51,975 nucleotides of DNA from Acetobacter sp. DsW_063 (GCF_002153745.1 NZ_JOPL01000041.1:1-51975); one strand, 5' to 3'; shown: positions 26,039 to 34,363, counted from the stretch's first letter. The notes: a model not told the origin generated them from the letters alone. A program made the numbers and translations.

Positions 26039-27412
26039 TTGAAATTCCTTTTTGTACATCAAAATTTTCCGGGACAGTTCCTGCATCTTGTCCGTCACCT
26101 CGTTCGTTCCGGAAAACACGAAGTCGTTTTCATCAGCGAAGGAAATGAAAACGTCATCGGCGGTGTGCGTCGGGTGATCTATCGAATGCCCCGCACTCCA
26201 TCCAACCAGACCCATCCGGGAGCGCGGGAATTCGACGCCGGTCTGACCCGTGCGGAAGCAGTTGCAAAAGCCGCCCTGACTTTACGTGATCTGGGCTTCG
26301 CCCCTGACATCATTATCGGTCATCACGGTTGGGGCGAACTGCTCAACATGAGCGACGTTTTCCCAAGCGCGCCCATATTGGGCTACTTTGAGTTCTTTTA
26401 TCACACCGACAAATTCGATGTCGGCTTCGATCCGGAATTTCCTCTGACCCCGGACATGCCCGCCAAAATCCGCGCAAAGAACGCGATAAATCTGCAGGCG
26501 TTGAATAATCCGGGTTGGGGGCAAACGCCAACGGCGTTCCAGCATTCAACCTACCCTGAGTGGGCCCGTTCGCGCATCTTCCTGTTGCGCGAAGGCGTCA
26601 ATCTGGATCAATGCTGCCCGGATCCACTGGCCGCAAAAAAGGAATTTACGATCAAAGGTCTTTCATTTTCTCCGAAAGAGCAATTGATCACCTACGTTGC
26701 ACGAGATTTGGAGCCTTACCGCGGCTTTCACGTGTTCATGCGTTCGTTGCCGCGCATTCTCAAGGAATGTCCGCACGCCCGCGTCGTTCTGGTAGGCGGC
26801 GACGGCGTGAGTTACGGCGCGCGCCTGCCACACGGCACATGGCGCGAACGTATGCTGTCGGAACTGCACGGGCGCATTCCGCTCGATCGCGTCCATTTCG
26901 TCGGCAAGGTCAGTTACGACGATTTTCGGCGCATGCTGCAACGTTCGGATGCGCATGTGTATCTGACCTACCCTTTCGTCGCCTCCTGGTCGCTACGCGA
27001 GGCGATGGCCTCCGGCTGCGCTATTGTGGGAAGCGCTACGGCCCCGGTTGAGGAGTTCCTTCAAGACCGCAAGACCGCGTTGCTGACCACATTCACCGAT
27101 CCCGATGCGATCGCAGAAAGCGTCGTCGAGATTCTAAAAAACAAGCGCCTCGCCAAAACGCTTCGCGGCGCCGCGCGCGCCGAAGCCGAGCGGACCTTAT
27201 CGATGCAAGGCTATCTCTCGCAGTACGAGGCCATCATCGAACAGCTCGCCGGGAAAAGGCTTTCAGCCGAGGAGACGACTGCCCCTGCGCGTGTCAAACG
27301 AAAAGCGATAAAGGCCCCCTTAATTGTCCCGCCGACCAAACGTCCGGCGACGAAGGCCTCCACCCCCGTGGTTGCGCCGAAAAAAGCCGGACGCCCCAAA
27401 AAAACGATTTGA
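26039..27412 (+). CDS. GT4 family glycosyltransferase with basic C-terminal tail
   Basis: A 457-aa GT-B glycosyltransferase. The N-terminal Rossmann half starts at residue 1 (MKFLFVHQNFPGQFLHLVRH) and includes PDIIIGHHGWGELL; the donor-binding half begins around residue 205 (LITYVARDLEPYRGFHVFMR) and has the conserved SWSLREAMASGCAIVGS with the acidic PVEEFL a few residues later (about 319-342). From about 405 on it becomes a Lys/Pro/Ala/Thr-rich tail ending APKKAGRPKKTI, an AT-hook-like sequence unusual for this family. The start is TTG 26039 because homology begins at the first residues. It probably adds a hexose during glycan or glycoprotein synthesis. It ends the first half of the locus; a minus-strand cassette follows. 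Confidence 0.9.
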   Translation: MKFLFVHQNFPGQFLHLVRHLVRSGKHEVVFISEGNENVIGGVRRVIYRMPRTPSNQTHPGAREFDAGLTRAEAVAKAALTLRDLGFAPDIIIGHHGWGELLNMSDVFPSAPILGYFEFFYHTDKFDVGFDPEFPLTPDMPAKIRAKNAINLQALNNPGWGQTPTAFQHSTYPEWARSRIFLLREGVNLDQCCPDPLAAKKEFTIKGLSFSPKEQLITYVARDLEPYRGFHVFMRSLPRILKECPHARVVLVGGDGVSYGARLPHGTWRERMLSELHGRIPLDRVHFVGKVSYDDFRRMLQRSDAHVYLTYPFVASWSLREAMASGCAIVGSATAPVEEFLQDRKTALLTTFTDPDAIAESVVEILKNKRLAKTLRGAARAEAERTLSMQGYLSQYEAIIEQLAGKRLSAEETTAPARVKRKAIKAPLIVPPTKRPATKASTPVVAPKKAGRPKKTI

Positions 27413-27590
27413 AACGAAGTTTCAGTTCGGACTGGACGCTTTGGGCGGTGGGATGGTCGGCAAAGCAGACGCTTGGTGTTTGTAAATGCGACCGCTTTTG
27501 CCTCCCTTCCATGACACTCAACCGTCAATTGTCCGCTCCACAAAGCGTGGCATAGGGCGTCGAACAACCACCAATCACATGATTCGGTAA

Positions 27591-27622
27591 AGATGGAGCC
27601 GCGCGAATGCGTAGCTCCATCT
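27591..27622 (-). terminator. Hairpin after the minus-strand redox operon
   Basis: Nine-bp perfect arms (27591-27599 and 27614-27622, AGATGGAGC/GCTCCATCT) with a 14-nt loop that can pair further. It lies 14 bp beyond the stop codon of the AhpD/CMD-like gene at 27636. Read on the minus strand the stem ends in TCTTT, a weak U tract, so it probably ends that operon. Confidence 0.5.
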
Positions 27623-27635
27623 GGGATCTCTTTGC

Positions 27636-28211
27636 TTACTGAACGGTGCGGAGCTTGCCAGGCGCGGTCCATTCCGCGCCTTTCATAAAGGCGTCGTTTG
27701 GCGTCTCCGCCAAATGGTTGGCATAATTGGAAAGTAGCTTCGTCGCGGACAGAACCAACAGATCCAGCACAGATTGATTGGTAAACCCGGCAGCTTTGAA
27801 GGCCCCAACATCGGTTTCGGTCATAACACCTCGCTGGCGGGTGAGTTTCGCGGCGAAGCTGCGGAGCGCTTCCAGCCTGGCATCCGCGATCGGCGTATTG
27901 TTCCGGATGGCGCTGATCACCACATCATCCACATGCGCCATGCGGGACAGGTTGGTGTGTCCTGCCATGCAATAGGTGCACTCATTCTCATAGATGATAG
28001 CGAGATAGGCGACATTGCGCTCCTGCGCCGTGAAGCTGGTCTTTTCGGCGATGGTCCAGAGCGCGGCATAGGCTTCCAGCGCCGCCGGGCTTTCCGCCAG
28101 CACGCGGCGCAGGTTGGGCACGAAGCCCCAAGCGGCCTGAACCCCGTCCAGGATCGTGGCGGAAGCGGCGGGAGCGTTGCCGCTGTCGAGCAGGTTGAAA
28201 TCGTTAATCAT
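27636..28211 (-). CDS. Carboxymuconolactone decarboxylase/AhpD-like protein
   Basis: A 191-aa all-helical cytosolic protein. The AhpD-type redox motif is intact: ENECTYCMAGH with C78, C81 and H85. In AhpD this cysteine pair reduces alkyl hydroperoxide reductase; in other CMD members it serves related antioxidant or decarboxylase roles. It is the last of three closely spaced minus-strand genes (peroxiredoxin-like, SDR, then this one; 56-bp gap to the SDR), so a joint role in peroxide or electrophile detoxification is likely. ATG 28211 is preceded by AAGGATC about 8 nt upstream. The exact substrate is unknown. Confidence 0.9.
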   Translation of the reverse strand: MINDFNLLDSGNAPAASATILDGVQAAWGFVPNLRRVLAESPAALEAYAALWTIAEKTSFTAQERNVAYLAIIYENECTYCMAGHTNLSRMAHVDDVVISAIRNNTPIADARLEALRSFAAKLTRQRGVMTETDVGAFKAAGFTNQSVLDLLVLSATKLLSNYANHLAETPNDAFMKGAEWTAPGKLRTVQ

Positions 28212-28267
28212 GATTCAGATCCTTACAGGTTTGAAAAACAGGTGTGAAATTTTGCACCAAGCCGAAT

Positions 28268-28984
28268 TTAGAACGAGGTCCGGCCGATGGACGCGCCGCC
28301 GTCGACATGCAGGGTCTGACCGGTCATGAAACCGGCTTCCGAAGAGAGCAAGAAGGCGATGGTGGCGGCGATTTCATCAGGCGCGCCAAAGCGCTTCATC
28401 GGCACCGCCGCGAGATAACGGGCTTCGCCCGCACTGCCGGGCGGATTGTTCTCCCGGAAGAGTTCGGTCTCGGTCGGGCCGGGCGCCACCGCGTTGACGG
28501 TGATGCCGGTTTCAGCCAGTTCCAGCGCCCAGTTACGGGTAAAACTGGTCAGCGCAGCTTTGGCGGCGGCATAGGCGGTGCGCTGCAGGCTGCCGAGGAC
28601 CGTCAGGCTGGTGATATTGACGATACGCCCCCAACCGCGCGCCTTCATGCCGGGAAGGAAGGCCTGCGCGGCCTGCACCGCCGGGTGCAGATTTACCCGC
28701 AGCACGTCGTCGAGTGTCGCAAGATCAATCTCGCCCAGCCATTGCGGACGCACCAGCCCGACATTGTTGATCACGCCGTCGATCGCGAAATTTGAGTTGA
28801 TCTCGGCCAACGCGGCCTCCGTTCTGCCGCGGTCACCGAGATCCGCCGTGACGAAGGCGCTTGGAAAATCGGCGGGCATGGCGCGTGCGACGCCAATGAC
28901 ATGATGGCCGGATTGCGCCAGACGGCGGGACAAGGCGAGGCCAATACCCTTGCTGGCGCCGGTGACAAGAAAGCTGCTGGACAT
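28268..28984 (-). CDS. SDR family oxidoreductase
   Basis: A 238-aa classical short-chain dehydrogenase/reductase. The cofactor motif TGASKGIG is at residues 8-15, NNVG in the centre (GVINNVGLVRPQ), catalytic Ser in NITSLTVLGS, YAAAK with the catalytic Tyr/Lys at about 135-139, and the C-terminal FMTGQTLHVDGG typical of the FabG-like group. I chose ATG 28984 with AAGGA upstream; a 15-residue longer form from 29029 is possible but gives a poor SDR N-terminus. Arginine in the GVARAMP stretch after beta-2 suggests NADPH use. It sits between the peroxiredoxin-like and AhpD-like genes on the minus strand. The substrate is unknown. Confidence 0.93.
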   Translation of the reverse strand: MSSSFLVTGASKGIGLALSRRLAQSGHHVIGVARAMPADFPSAFVTADLGDRGRTEAALAEINSNFAIDGVINNVGLVRPQWLGEIDLATLDDVLRVNLHPAVQAAQAFLPGMKARGWGRIVNITSLTVLGSLQRTAYAAAKAALTSFTRNWALELAETGITVNAVAPGPTETELFRENNPPGSAGEARYLAAVPMKRFGAPDEIAATIAFLLSSEAGFMTGQTLHVDGGASIGRTSF

Positions 28985-29039
28985 TCTCGGGGTCCTTGAA
29001 AAGGTGTCCATCGGCTCTTGGAAAGCCAAAGGCTTGGGA

Positions 29040-29714
29040 TCAGGCCGTAATGTTTTCCGCGTGGCGCAGCGCGGGCAACATGGCCTCGGGCTCCGGGCGG
29101 CGCGTGTAATCAGGATTCACCTCGGCATAGAGAATGACGCCATCCTGACCGATGACGAAGCGGGCAGGCATGGGCAGTGTCCAACTCGGGTCATCATTGA
29201 AAGCGGGCAGATCGTTCTTGAGACTCTTGTAGAGTTCCACTAGGTAATCCGGCAACGCGAAGCGCAGGCCGAAGGCTGCGGCGACGTTATTCTCCGTGTC
29301 TGACAGGATGGGGAAAGAGAGGCTGTTCTGGCGCACGGACTTGCGGCTGTTCACCGGTGTCTGGGGCGAGATCGCAATCAGGCTGGCGCCACGTGCCGTG
29401 AAGTCTGGCAGGACCGCTTCCAGCGCCTGCAGCTCCATATTGCAATAGGGACACCAGACGCCGCGATAGAAGCTGACGACGAGCGGGCCATGAGCCAGCA
29501 GATCGCGGGACGACATGGGCTTGCCATCGGGATCTTCCAGAGTGAAGACCGGTGCTTTGTCACCGGCCTTAAGCGCGCGGCCAGCGGCTCCCGAAGCGAT
29601 CAACTCGGCAGTAGCGCGGCGCATGGTCTCGATCACCGAATGGGGCACGTTATAGGGGGGCTTTCCAGCCTCGAAATCGGCTTTGAAGGCATCGAGCCTG
29701 TCTTGCAGGGTCAT
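29040..29714 (-). CDS. Peroxiredoxin-like (AhpC/TSA family) protein
   Basis: A 224-aa thioredoxin-fold protein. The active-site motif is GVWCPYC with C88 and C91, a CxxC placing rather than the TxxC of typical AhpC, as in the peroxiredoxin-like/AhpC-TSA subgroup of proteobacteria. An N-terminal helical extension of about 45 residues precedes the fold; the conserved FPILSD and ARFVIGQDGVI segments are present. It is the first gene of the three-gene minus-strand cassette and starts 76 bp from a decayed transposase gene. It probably reduces organic peroxides or acts as a thiol oxidoreductase. Confidence 0.92.
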   Translation of the reverse strand: MTLQDRLDAFKADFEAGKPPYNVPHSVIETMRRATAELIASGAAGRALKAGDKAPVFTLEDPDGKPMSSRDLLAHGPLVVSFYRGVWCPYCNMELQALEAVLPDFTARGASLIAISPQTPVNSRKSVRQNSLSFPILSDTENNVAAAFGLRFALPDYLVELYKSLKNDLPAFNDDPSWTLPMPARFVIGQDGVILYAEVNPDYTRRPEPEAMLPALRHAENITA

Positions 29715-30410
29715 TGGTTTGTCTTTCGATTGATGGCGACGGAGGCAGAATGATTGGAAATGACACTGGGGAGCAGTGCGCTCGTCCGACTAGCGTTTAT
29801 TCCGCGTCGGAATGCGCTGACGCGGCAGCCTGGTAGACCGGGCAATCGGTGAATCCGTCCATTTGCGCAGCGTCTCGAGCGGAAGGTGAAGCCCTTTGCG
29901 TTCCACCAACTTTTCCGAGGCGAAGGTCGGGTCAAATCCTGCGTGCGCAGGAGCGCGAGCATACCTTCGTGCAGGCCGTCTGACGTGCCGCTATTCGGCG
30001 TCCATCCGCGCGGCCGATGCACCAGCGCCGTCACTGCGCATCCGCTCGAGAAGGCGGCGGGTCTGACGGTCTGAGCCCCCAGGACTGCGCGACGCAGCCA
30101 GCCTCGCCATGGAACCCTTAAGCACTGCCGACGGCACGCCCGGCCGACGCAGATCGTGCTCGTTCTCACCACTCGGGCACCAAACTGATTAGAGACTCGC
30201 GCAAAGGAGACGGGCTGGCTTCGTCCGCAAAGCCGCCGTGTCTGCAAACAGCACAGCGGGCAAAGTGCCCCACATGTTGGAATTAGCGCCTCCGCGAGGC
30301 CAACCTATGCCGATTTGGAAACCGGTCCTCCGTCGCCTCATCCCCCCACCCGAAAGCAAACCTTAAGACTTCTCACCCCATACTGACCCGCTCCACCCGG
30401 AGCCGGTCAG
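29715..30410. other. Gene-poor region with transposase relic
   Basis: About 700 bp between the redox cassette and the TPR-GT9 gene. Its middle (29790-30172) is a decayed transposase gene; the rest (30173-30410) shows no gene, only a good ribosome site (GGAG) just before the ATG at 30411. Confidence 0.6.
29790..30172 (-). pseudogene. Relic of an ISNCY-type transposase (5' part)
   Basis: Read on the minus strand, three frames in turn give pieces of one transposase N-terminus. First (from about 30172) NEHDLRRPGVPSAVLKG and SDRQTRRLLERMRSDGA, the helix-turn-helix part; then, after a frame change near 30030, ALVHRPRG and TSDGLHEGMLALLRTQ; then, after another change near 29945, FDPTFASEKLVERKGLHLPL followed by ETLRKW, up to a stop at 29790. 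The order and content match the N-terminal 130 residues or so of ISNCY-family transposases as I remember them. The DDE catalytic half and the inverted repeats are missing. It is an old, inactive remnant beside the redox cassette. Confidence 0.7.
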
Positions 30411-32210
30411 ATGAACGCAGCCTTTCCACCCGTCGCGCGCGCAACGAACGACGCTGCCGACATCTCGAACGTTCCGAAAGACCAGTGGATATCCCGCGCC
30501 ATGGACTGCGAGCGCGCGGGCGATCTGCCTGCCGCACGTCGCCACGCCCTCCGATCAATCGGCACAGACGCGCGAAATATTACAAGCCTGATGTTCCTGG
30601 CCCGCGTGGAGCTTGCGCTCGGCTGTGCCCCGCGGGCAGTCGCACCGCTCAAACGCGCGGCCCGGTTACATCCGGTCTTCGCCATTCGGCTGATCTACGC
30701 CCGCTGCCTGCGAAAAGTCGGACAAATAGCGAAGGCTCAAGAGGAGCTCGACGCCGCCGTCGCCGACATGCCGCAAACAGCGGCAACCTACACCGTTCTG
30801 GGCCTGACTTTCGAAAATATTCACGAACCCGCTCAGGCCGCGGTTTTCTATCGTCGTGGATTGGCGATCGCCTCTGACGATGGCGTCATCTGTCATCGCC
30901 TTGGCCGTCTTCTAAACGAAGCAGGCTCTATGGAGGAAGGATGCGCGTTGCTTGAACGTGCGCAGGCGTCCCGTCCTGCGTCTTCGGATCTTCATCTTGA
31001 TCACAGTGTTTCTCTGGCGAACATGGGCAGGTTTCACGAGGCGCTCGATGCGATAGATCGCGCAGTCGGCATCGATCCCGCCAATTATCGCGCCCGGCAT
31101 AACAGAGGGCATATTCTTCTGAATTTAAATCGTTCGCACGAAGCCATCGCCGAATTCGACAGAGTCCTGCAGACCCGCCCGGAGTTCGCCCAGTCCCGCT
31201 TTTCGCGCGCTTCCGCACTATTAAAAACCGGCGCGTATGAAGAAGGTTGGCGGGAATATGAATGGCGATGGAAAGATTGCCAGACCATGCCTGAGAATCT
31301 GCCCGGCCTGCCGTGGCAGGGGGAGAGCCTTGCCGGGCGCAATCTGTTGCTGTTCACGGAACAGGGTTTCGGCGACAGCCTTCAGTTCATCCGGTTCGCG
31401 CCGGAACTGGCTGCGCGTGGCGCGCAGGTCACGGTGCTCGCGCCGCCGTCGCTGGCGCGCCTGCTTGGGTCAGTTGAGAGCGTCCGGGCGGTTATCTCGG
31501 AGCCGCCGCCCCGCGACGCGTTCGCGTTTCACTGTCCTTTGGCAAGCCTGCCTTACCGTCTGGGCATTACGCTGCGCTCCGTGCCCGCTGCGCCATATCT
31601 AAGCGTCGCGCCCGCTCTCGCCAACGAGGGAGCGAACGCGGTCCGGGCTCTCTTCCCGGCACATCTGGATCGGCCGGAACCTGTGATAGGCCTCGTCTGG
31701 TCCGGGGCGCCGCGTCCATTCCAGATCAGCGCCAACCTCATCGACCGCCGACGTTCGATGCACGTTGGGGAACTGGCCCCCCTCACCTCCCTGCCCGGTG
31801 TCCGTTTCGCTTCATTTCAATTCGGCACGGCACGGCAGGAACTGCATGATGCGAAACTGCCCATCATCGACGTGATGCAGGGCGTATCCGATTTCGCGGA
31901 CACGGCGGCGCGATTGCTGGCTGTCGATCTGCTGCTCGCCGTCGACACCTCGATCGTGCATCTGGCGGGCGGACTGGGCGCGCCAGTCTGGACGCTGTCA
32001 CGTTTCGACGGATGCTGGCGCTGGCTGGAAGAGCGGCCAGACACGCCGTGGTATCCGTCGATGACGTTGATCCGCCAGCCGCGTCCCGGCGACTGGGCCG
32101 CGACGATAGCCGTTGCGCGGGATAAGCTTGAAATTTGGCGCGATGAATGGCTCGTAGCCGAAAAAGCCAATGCACAAAAACAGCGCGTCTGGGAAACAGA
32201 AAAACGTTGA
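30411..32210 (+). CDS. TPR protein with GT9-like glycosyltransferase domain
   Basis: A 599-aa protein. Residues about 30-270 form roughly seven TPR motifs (for example RFHEALDAIDRAVGIDPANY and RSHEAIAEFDRVLQTRPEFA). Residues about 300-580 resemble a GT9/heptosyltransferase-like GT-B fold (LLFTEQGFGDSLQFIRFAPE; GLVWSGAP; AVDTSIVHLAGGLGAPVWTL near 510). Such TPR-GT9 fusions are common in glycosylation loci of alphaproteobacteria. The ATG at 30411 has GGAGCC upstream. It is separated from the other glycosyltransferases by the inserted minus-strand cassette but is on the same strand and probably belongs to the same locus. Possible roles are protein O-glycosylation or glycan assembly. Confidence 0.9.
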   Translation: MNAAFPPVARATNDAADISNVPKDQWISRAMDCERAGDLPAARRHALRSIGTDARNITSLMFLARVELALGCAPRAVAPLKRAARLHPVFAIRLIYARCLRKVGQIAKAQEELDAAVADMPQTAATYTVLGLTFENIHEPAQAAVFYRRGLAIASDDGVICHRLGRLLNEAGSMEEGCALLERAQASRPASSDLHLDHSVSLANMGRFHEALDAIDRAVGIDPANYRARHNRGHILLNLNRSHEAIAEFDRVLQTRPEFAQSRFSRASALLKTGAYEEGWREYEWRWKDCQTMPENLPGLPWQGESLAGRNLLLFTEQGFGDSLQFIRFAPELAARGAQVTVLAPPSLARLLGSVESVRAVISEPPPRDAFAFHCPLASLPYRLGITLRSVPAAPYLSVAPALANEGANAVRALFPAHLDRPEPVIGLVWSGAPRPFQISANLIDRRRSMHVGELAPLTSLPGVRFASFQFGTARQELHDAKLPIIDVMQGVSDFADTAARLLAVDLLLAVDTSIVHLAGGLGAPVWTLSRFDGCWRWLEERPDTPWYPSMTLIRQPRPGDWAATIAVARDKLEIWRDEWLVAEKANAQKQRVWETEKR

Positions 32211-32253
32211 CACGCTTTTTTAGTGCGCGCCACGCGTAAGAACGACGCTTCAG

Positions 32254-33264
32254 TCAGGCATTTTCTGGCGTTGGCAGCCCAAGTCGAGCACGAATTTCCC
32301 GCGCGATTGCAGGCGCGTCGTCCAAAGGTTCGACCAGCCAGCCCTCGACCTCTCCCTCGAACCGGCGTGCACGTCCACATTTCAGCAACGTCTCGACAAA
32401 GATACCGATCCGGCGGGAAGACCCGGGCAAGTCATGGATGTAGAGCGGGGCGGAACTTGCTGCCGCTTCCGACATCATTGAAATGCTGTCCGTTGTGACC
32501 ACAAGAAAATCCGCGCAGGCCACGAGCCCAAGGTATGGGTTGTCCGCTCCATCGCTCCAGACGGTCCCGCCCACGGAAGCGGCGGCCTCCCGTAACGCCG
32601 CCACGCCCTCTGCGCCTGTCCTACGGGAGGTGGTGATGAAGAGATGAGCGCCAGAAACGCGCGCCGCCCTTGCCAGCGACGCGCCCAATTGCTCCGCCTC
32701 GGCGCGTCCGAAACGGAAGCGGCCGTTGGCTCCGCCGACCAGCGCCGCGAGAAGCGGCTGACCGGAGCGCACAAGTCTGGCGCTCCAATCGGCGCGCGCC
32801 TGTTCCAGTCGCCCCGGAGTCAGCCCGTGCAGGGCCGTTCGGCCCAGGAGCACGTTTGGCCCTTCTATTTCATCGTGAACGTTGGCGACGACCAGATCGA
32901 ACCGGTCTAGCTTCATGCGCGGGTGCTGGATCTGTACGACGGTATAGCCCTTGCGGCGCAAAGCAGCGCCAATGGCCGCCCCTTTGCCCGCCACGGTCAG
33001 AACAGGACCAATAATCGAGGAGTCGGAGCCGCGAGTTGCAAACGCCCCAGCCTCAACGGCCGCGAGGGGGTTCGGCCACATCCGGGCCGGAAACACGCGC
33101 ATCAGGCCAGTCGGTCTGATCGGCGTCAGTTTCGCCGGGAAGCCAAGACGTTCAGCCAACCCGAAAGCCTGAGAACGCATTCCGGCGAAATCTTCGGCGA
33201 CCACGGACAGGGCACGCCGCTGCATGGTTCCTGTATCTGGATTCGTATGGGGTTCGGCTTTCAC
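32254..33264 (-). CDS. ELM1/GtrOC1-like family protein
   Basis: A 336-aa protein that matches the alphaproteobacterial family named after plant mitochondrial fission factor ELM1, which has a GT-B-like fold. Visible features are the nucleoside-diphosphate-sugar-like segment LAALVGGANGRFRFGRAEAE in the middle, LFITTSRRTG, and the conserved VTTDSISMMSEAAASSAPLY near residue 265, typical of GT-B enzymes with an acidic Glu after Ser. The bacterial role is not established; a glycosyltransferase function is plausible and fits its position next to the glycosylation locus, though it is on the opposite strand and ends 43 bp from the TPR-GT9 gene. Confidence 0.85.
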   Translation of the reverse strand: MKAEPHTNPDTGTMQRRALSVVAEDFAGMRSQAFGLAERLGFPAKLTPIRPTGLMRVFPARMWPNPLAAVEAGAFATRGSDSSIIGPVLTVAGKGAAIGAALRRKGYTVVQIQHPRMKLDRFDLVVANVHDEIEGPNVLLGRTALHGLTPGRLEQARADWSARLVRSGQPLLAALVGGANGRFRFGRAEAEQLGASLARAARVSGAHLFITTSRRTGAEGVAALREAAASVGGTVWSDGADNPYLGLVACADFLVVTTDSISMMSEAAASSAPLYIHDLPGSSRRIGIFVETLLKCGRARRFEGEVEGWLVEPLDDAPAIAREIRARLGLPTPENA

Positions 33265-33358
33265 GATGGACGTGTTTCTGGCGCCGCCGGGTCACCCCCG
33301 CAAGCGGGAAGCGCCGTCAAAGCCACGCCTGGCGGTTGCAAGGCGTGACGATGGAGGC

Positions 33359-33742
33359 TCACCAGCCGGGATAGCTCGGGTATGCGGTGTAAGCTGGCGC
33401 GACCGGCACGTAGGCCACCGGCGGGGGCGGCGCATAGACGACGCGCGGCGGAGGAGGCGCATAGGCTACCGGCGGCGGAGCCGCGACGGCGCTACCCAGA
33501 ACCGCGCCGACCGCAAGACCGCCGAGCACGCCACCGACGACGGCGCCCGGCCCCCAACCGTGACGGTAATAGGGACGCGGCCCACCGCCCCAGCGCGGAC
33601 CACCACCCCAACCGGGTCCACCCCAACGCGGTCCACCGCCCCAACCCGGGTGGGCGTCAGCCGAAACCGGAAGAAGCGTCGAACCGGCGAGAACGCCAAG
33701 CAACGCCGGAACGGCCACGAACAAACGAAGCGACTTGCGCAT
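33359..33742 (-). CDS. Gly/Pro/Trp-rich exported protein
   Basis: A 127-aa protein with a signal peptide (MRKSLRLFVAVPALLGVLAG, cleavage near ADAHP). The mature part begins with GGGPRWGG-type repeats, then a glycine-zipper-like hydrophobic segment (GAVVGGVLGGLAVGAVLGSA) and a Pro/Tyr/Ala-rich end (YAPPPPRVVYAPPPPVAYVP). The layout fits small outer-membrane-associated or periplasmic proteins of alphaproteobacteria, function unknown. ATG 33742 has AGGAG 8-9 nt upstream; the frame extends further upstream to 33841 but the signal peptide marks the true start. Monocistronic. Confidence 0.8.
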   Translation of the reverse strand: MRKSLRLFVAVPALLGVLAGSTLLPVSADAHPGWGGGPRWGGPGWGGGPRWGGGPRPYYRHGWGPGAVVGGVLGGLAVGAVLGSAVAAPPPVAYAPPPPRVVYAPPPPVAYVPVAPAYTAYPSYPGW

Positions 33743-33874
33743 ATCGTAATCTCCTGAACAGAGGCGAAGCGCCAGGCGCCTCACCCTAGAATCCAAATAG
33801 ACACCCCGTTCATGGCGAATTCTTGACCGCGTTTGCGGCAAATCATGGCATGGCGACAGAGGGCCCGAAGATCA

Positions 33875-33906
33875 CCGCCGCCGTGACCGTCACAGACCGG
33901 CGGCGG
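33875..33906 (-). terminator. GC-rich hairpin over the bcp stop codon
   Basis: Nine-bp arms CCGCCGCCG (33875-33883) and CGGCGGCGG (33898-33906) with a 14-nt loop that itself contains GTGA/TCAC. It overlaps the end and stop codon of bcp on the minus strand. No U tract follows, so it may be a Rho-independent terminator of poor quality or a 3'-end stabiliser. Confidence 0.35.
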
Positions 33907-34363
33907 CTTCCTTGACCAGCGCCACATGTTCAGCGGGCTTCACCTTGCGCCAGATCGCCTTGATCCGCCCGTCAGCGCCGACGAGAAACGAACTGCGCTC
34001 CATCCCCCAGTAAGTGCGGCCATACATCGATTTCTCGACCCATGTTCCATACAGGTCCGCAAGCAGATGCTCCGGGTCGCTGGCGAGTGGAAACTCGAGC
34101 CCGAATTTCTCCGCGAATTTATCGATTTTCGAAACAGGGTCCGGGCTGACGCCGATGATGGTCAGGTCCAGCTTGCCCAAGGCAGGCAGCGCTTCCTGAA
34201 TGTCGCAGGCCTGCGTGGTGCAACCCGGAGTGTCCGCCTTCGGATAAAAATACAGCAGGTACGGCTTTGCGGCGAGCGCAGCGCTGGACACGGTCCGCCC
34301 GGCGCTCGCAGAGAGGGAGAAATCGGGGGCCTTGTCGCCCACTGCAATCGGTTCGGTCGTCAT
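33890..34363 (-). CDS. bcp: Thioredoxin-dependent thiol peroxidase (BCP)
   Basis: A 157-aa peroxiredoxin of the bacterioferritin-comigratory-protein type, reducing hydroperoxides with electrons from thioredoxin in the cytosol. The fold begins with GDKAPDFSL; the active site is DTPGCTTQAC with peroxidatic C48 and resolving C53, the five-residue spacing typical of two-cysteine BCPs. GMERSSFLVGADGRI is the conserved C-terminal strand. Length is normal. It lies 58 bp downstream of glnE on the minus strand, a neighbourhood I recall from other Acetobacteraceae. Confidence 0.96.
   Translation of the reverse strand: MTTEPIAVGDKAPDFSLSASAGRTVSSAALAAKPYLLYFYPKADTPGCTTQACDIQEALPALGKLDLTIIGVSPDPVSKIDKFAEKFGLEFPLASDPEHLLADLYGTWVEKSMYGRTYWGMERSSFLVGADGRIKAIWRKVKPAEHVALVKEAAAGL

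Noticed and set aside
29711-30247. 178-codon minus-strand frame upstream of the peroxiredoxin gene
   Set aside because: Only one of three decayed frames of the transposase relic is in this frame; the rest is Arg/Ser-rich shadow sequence.
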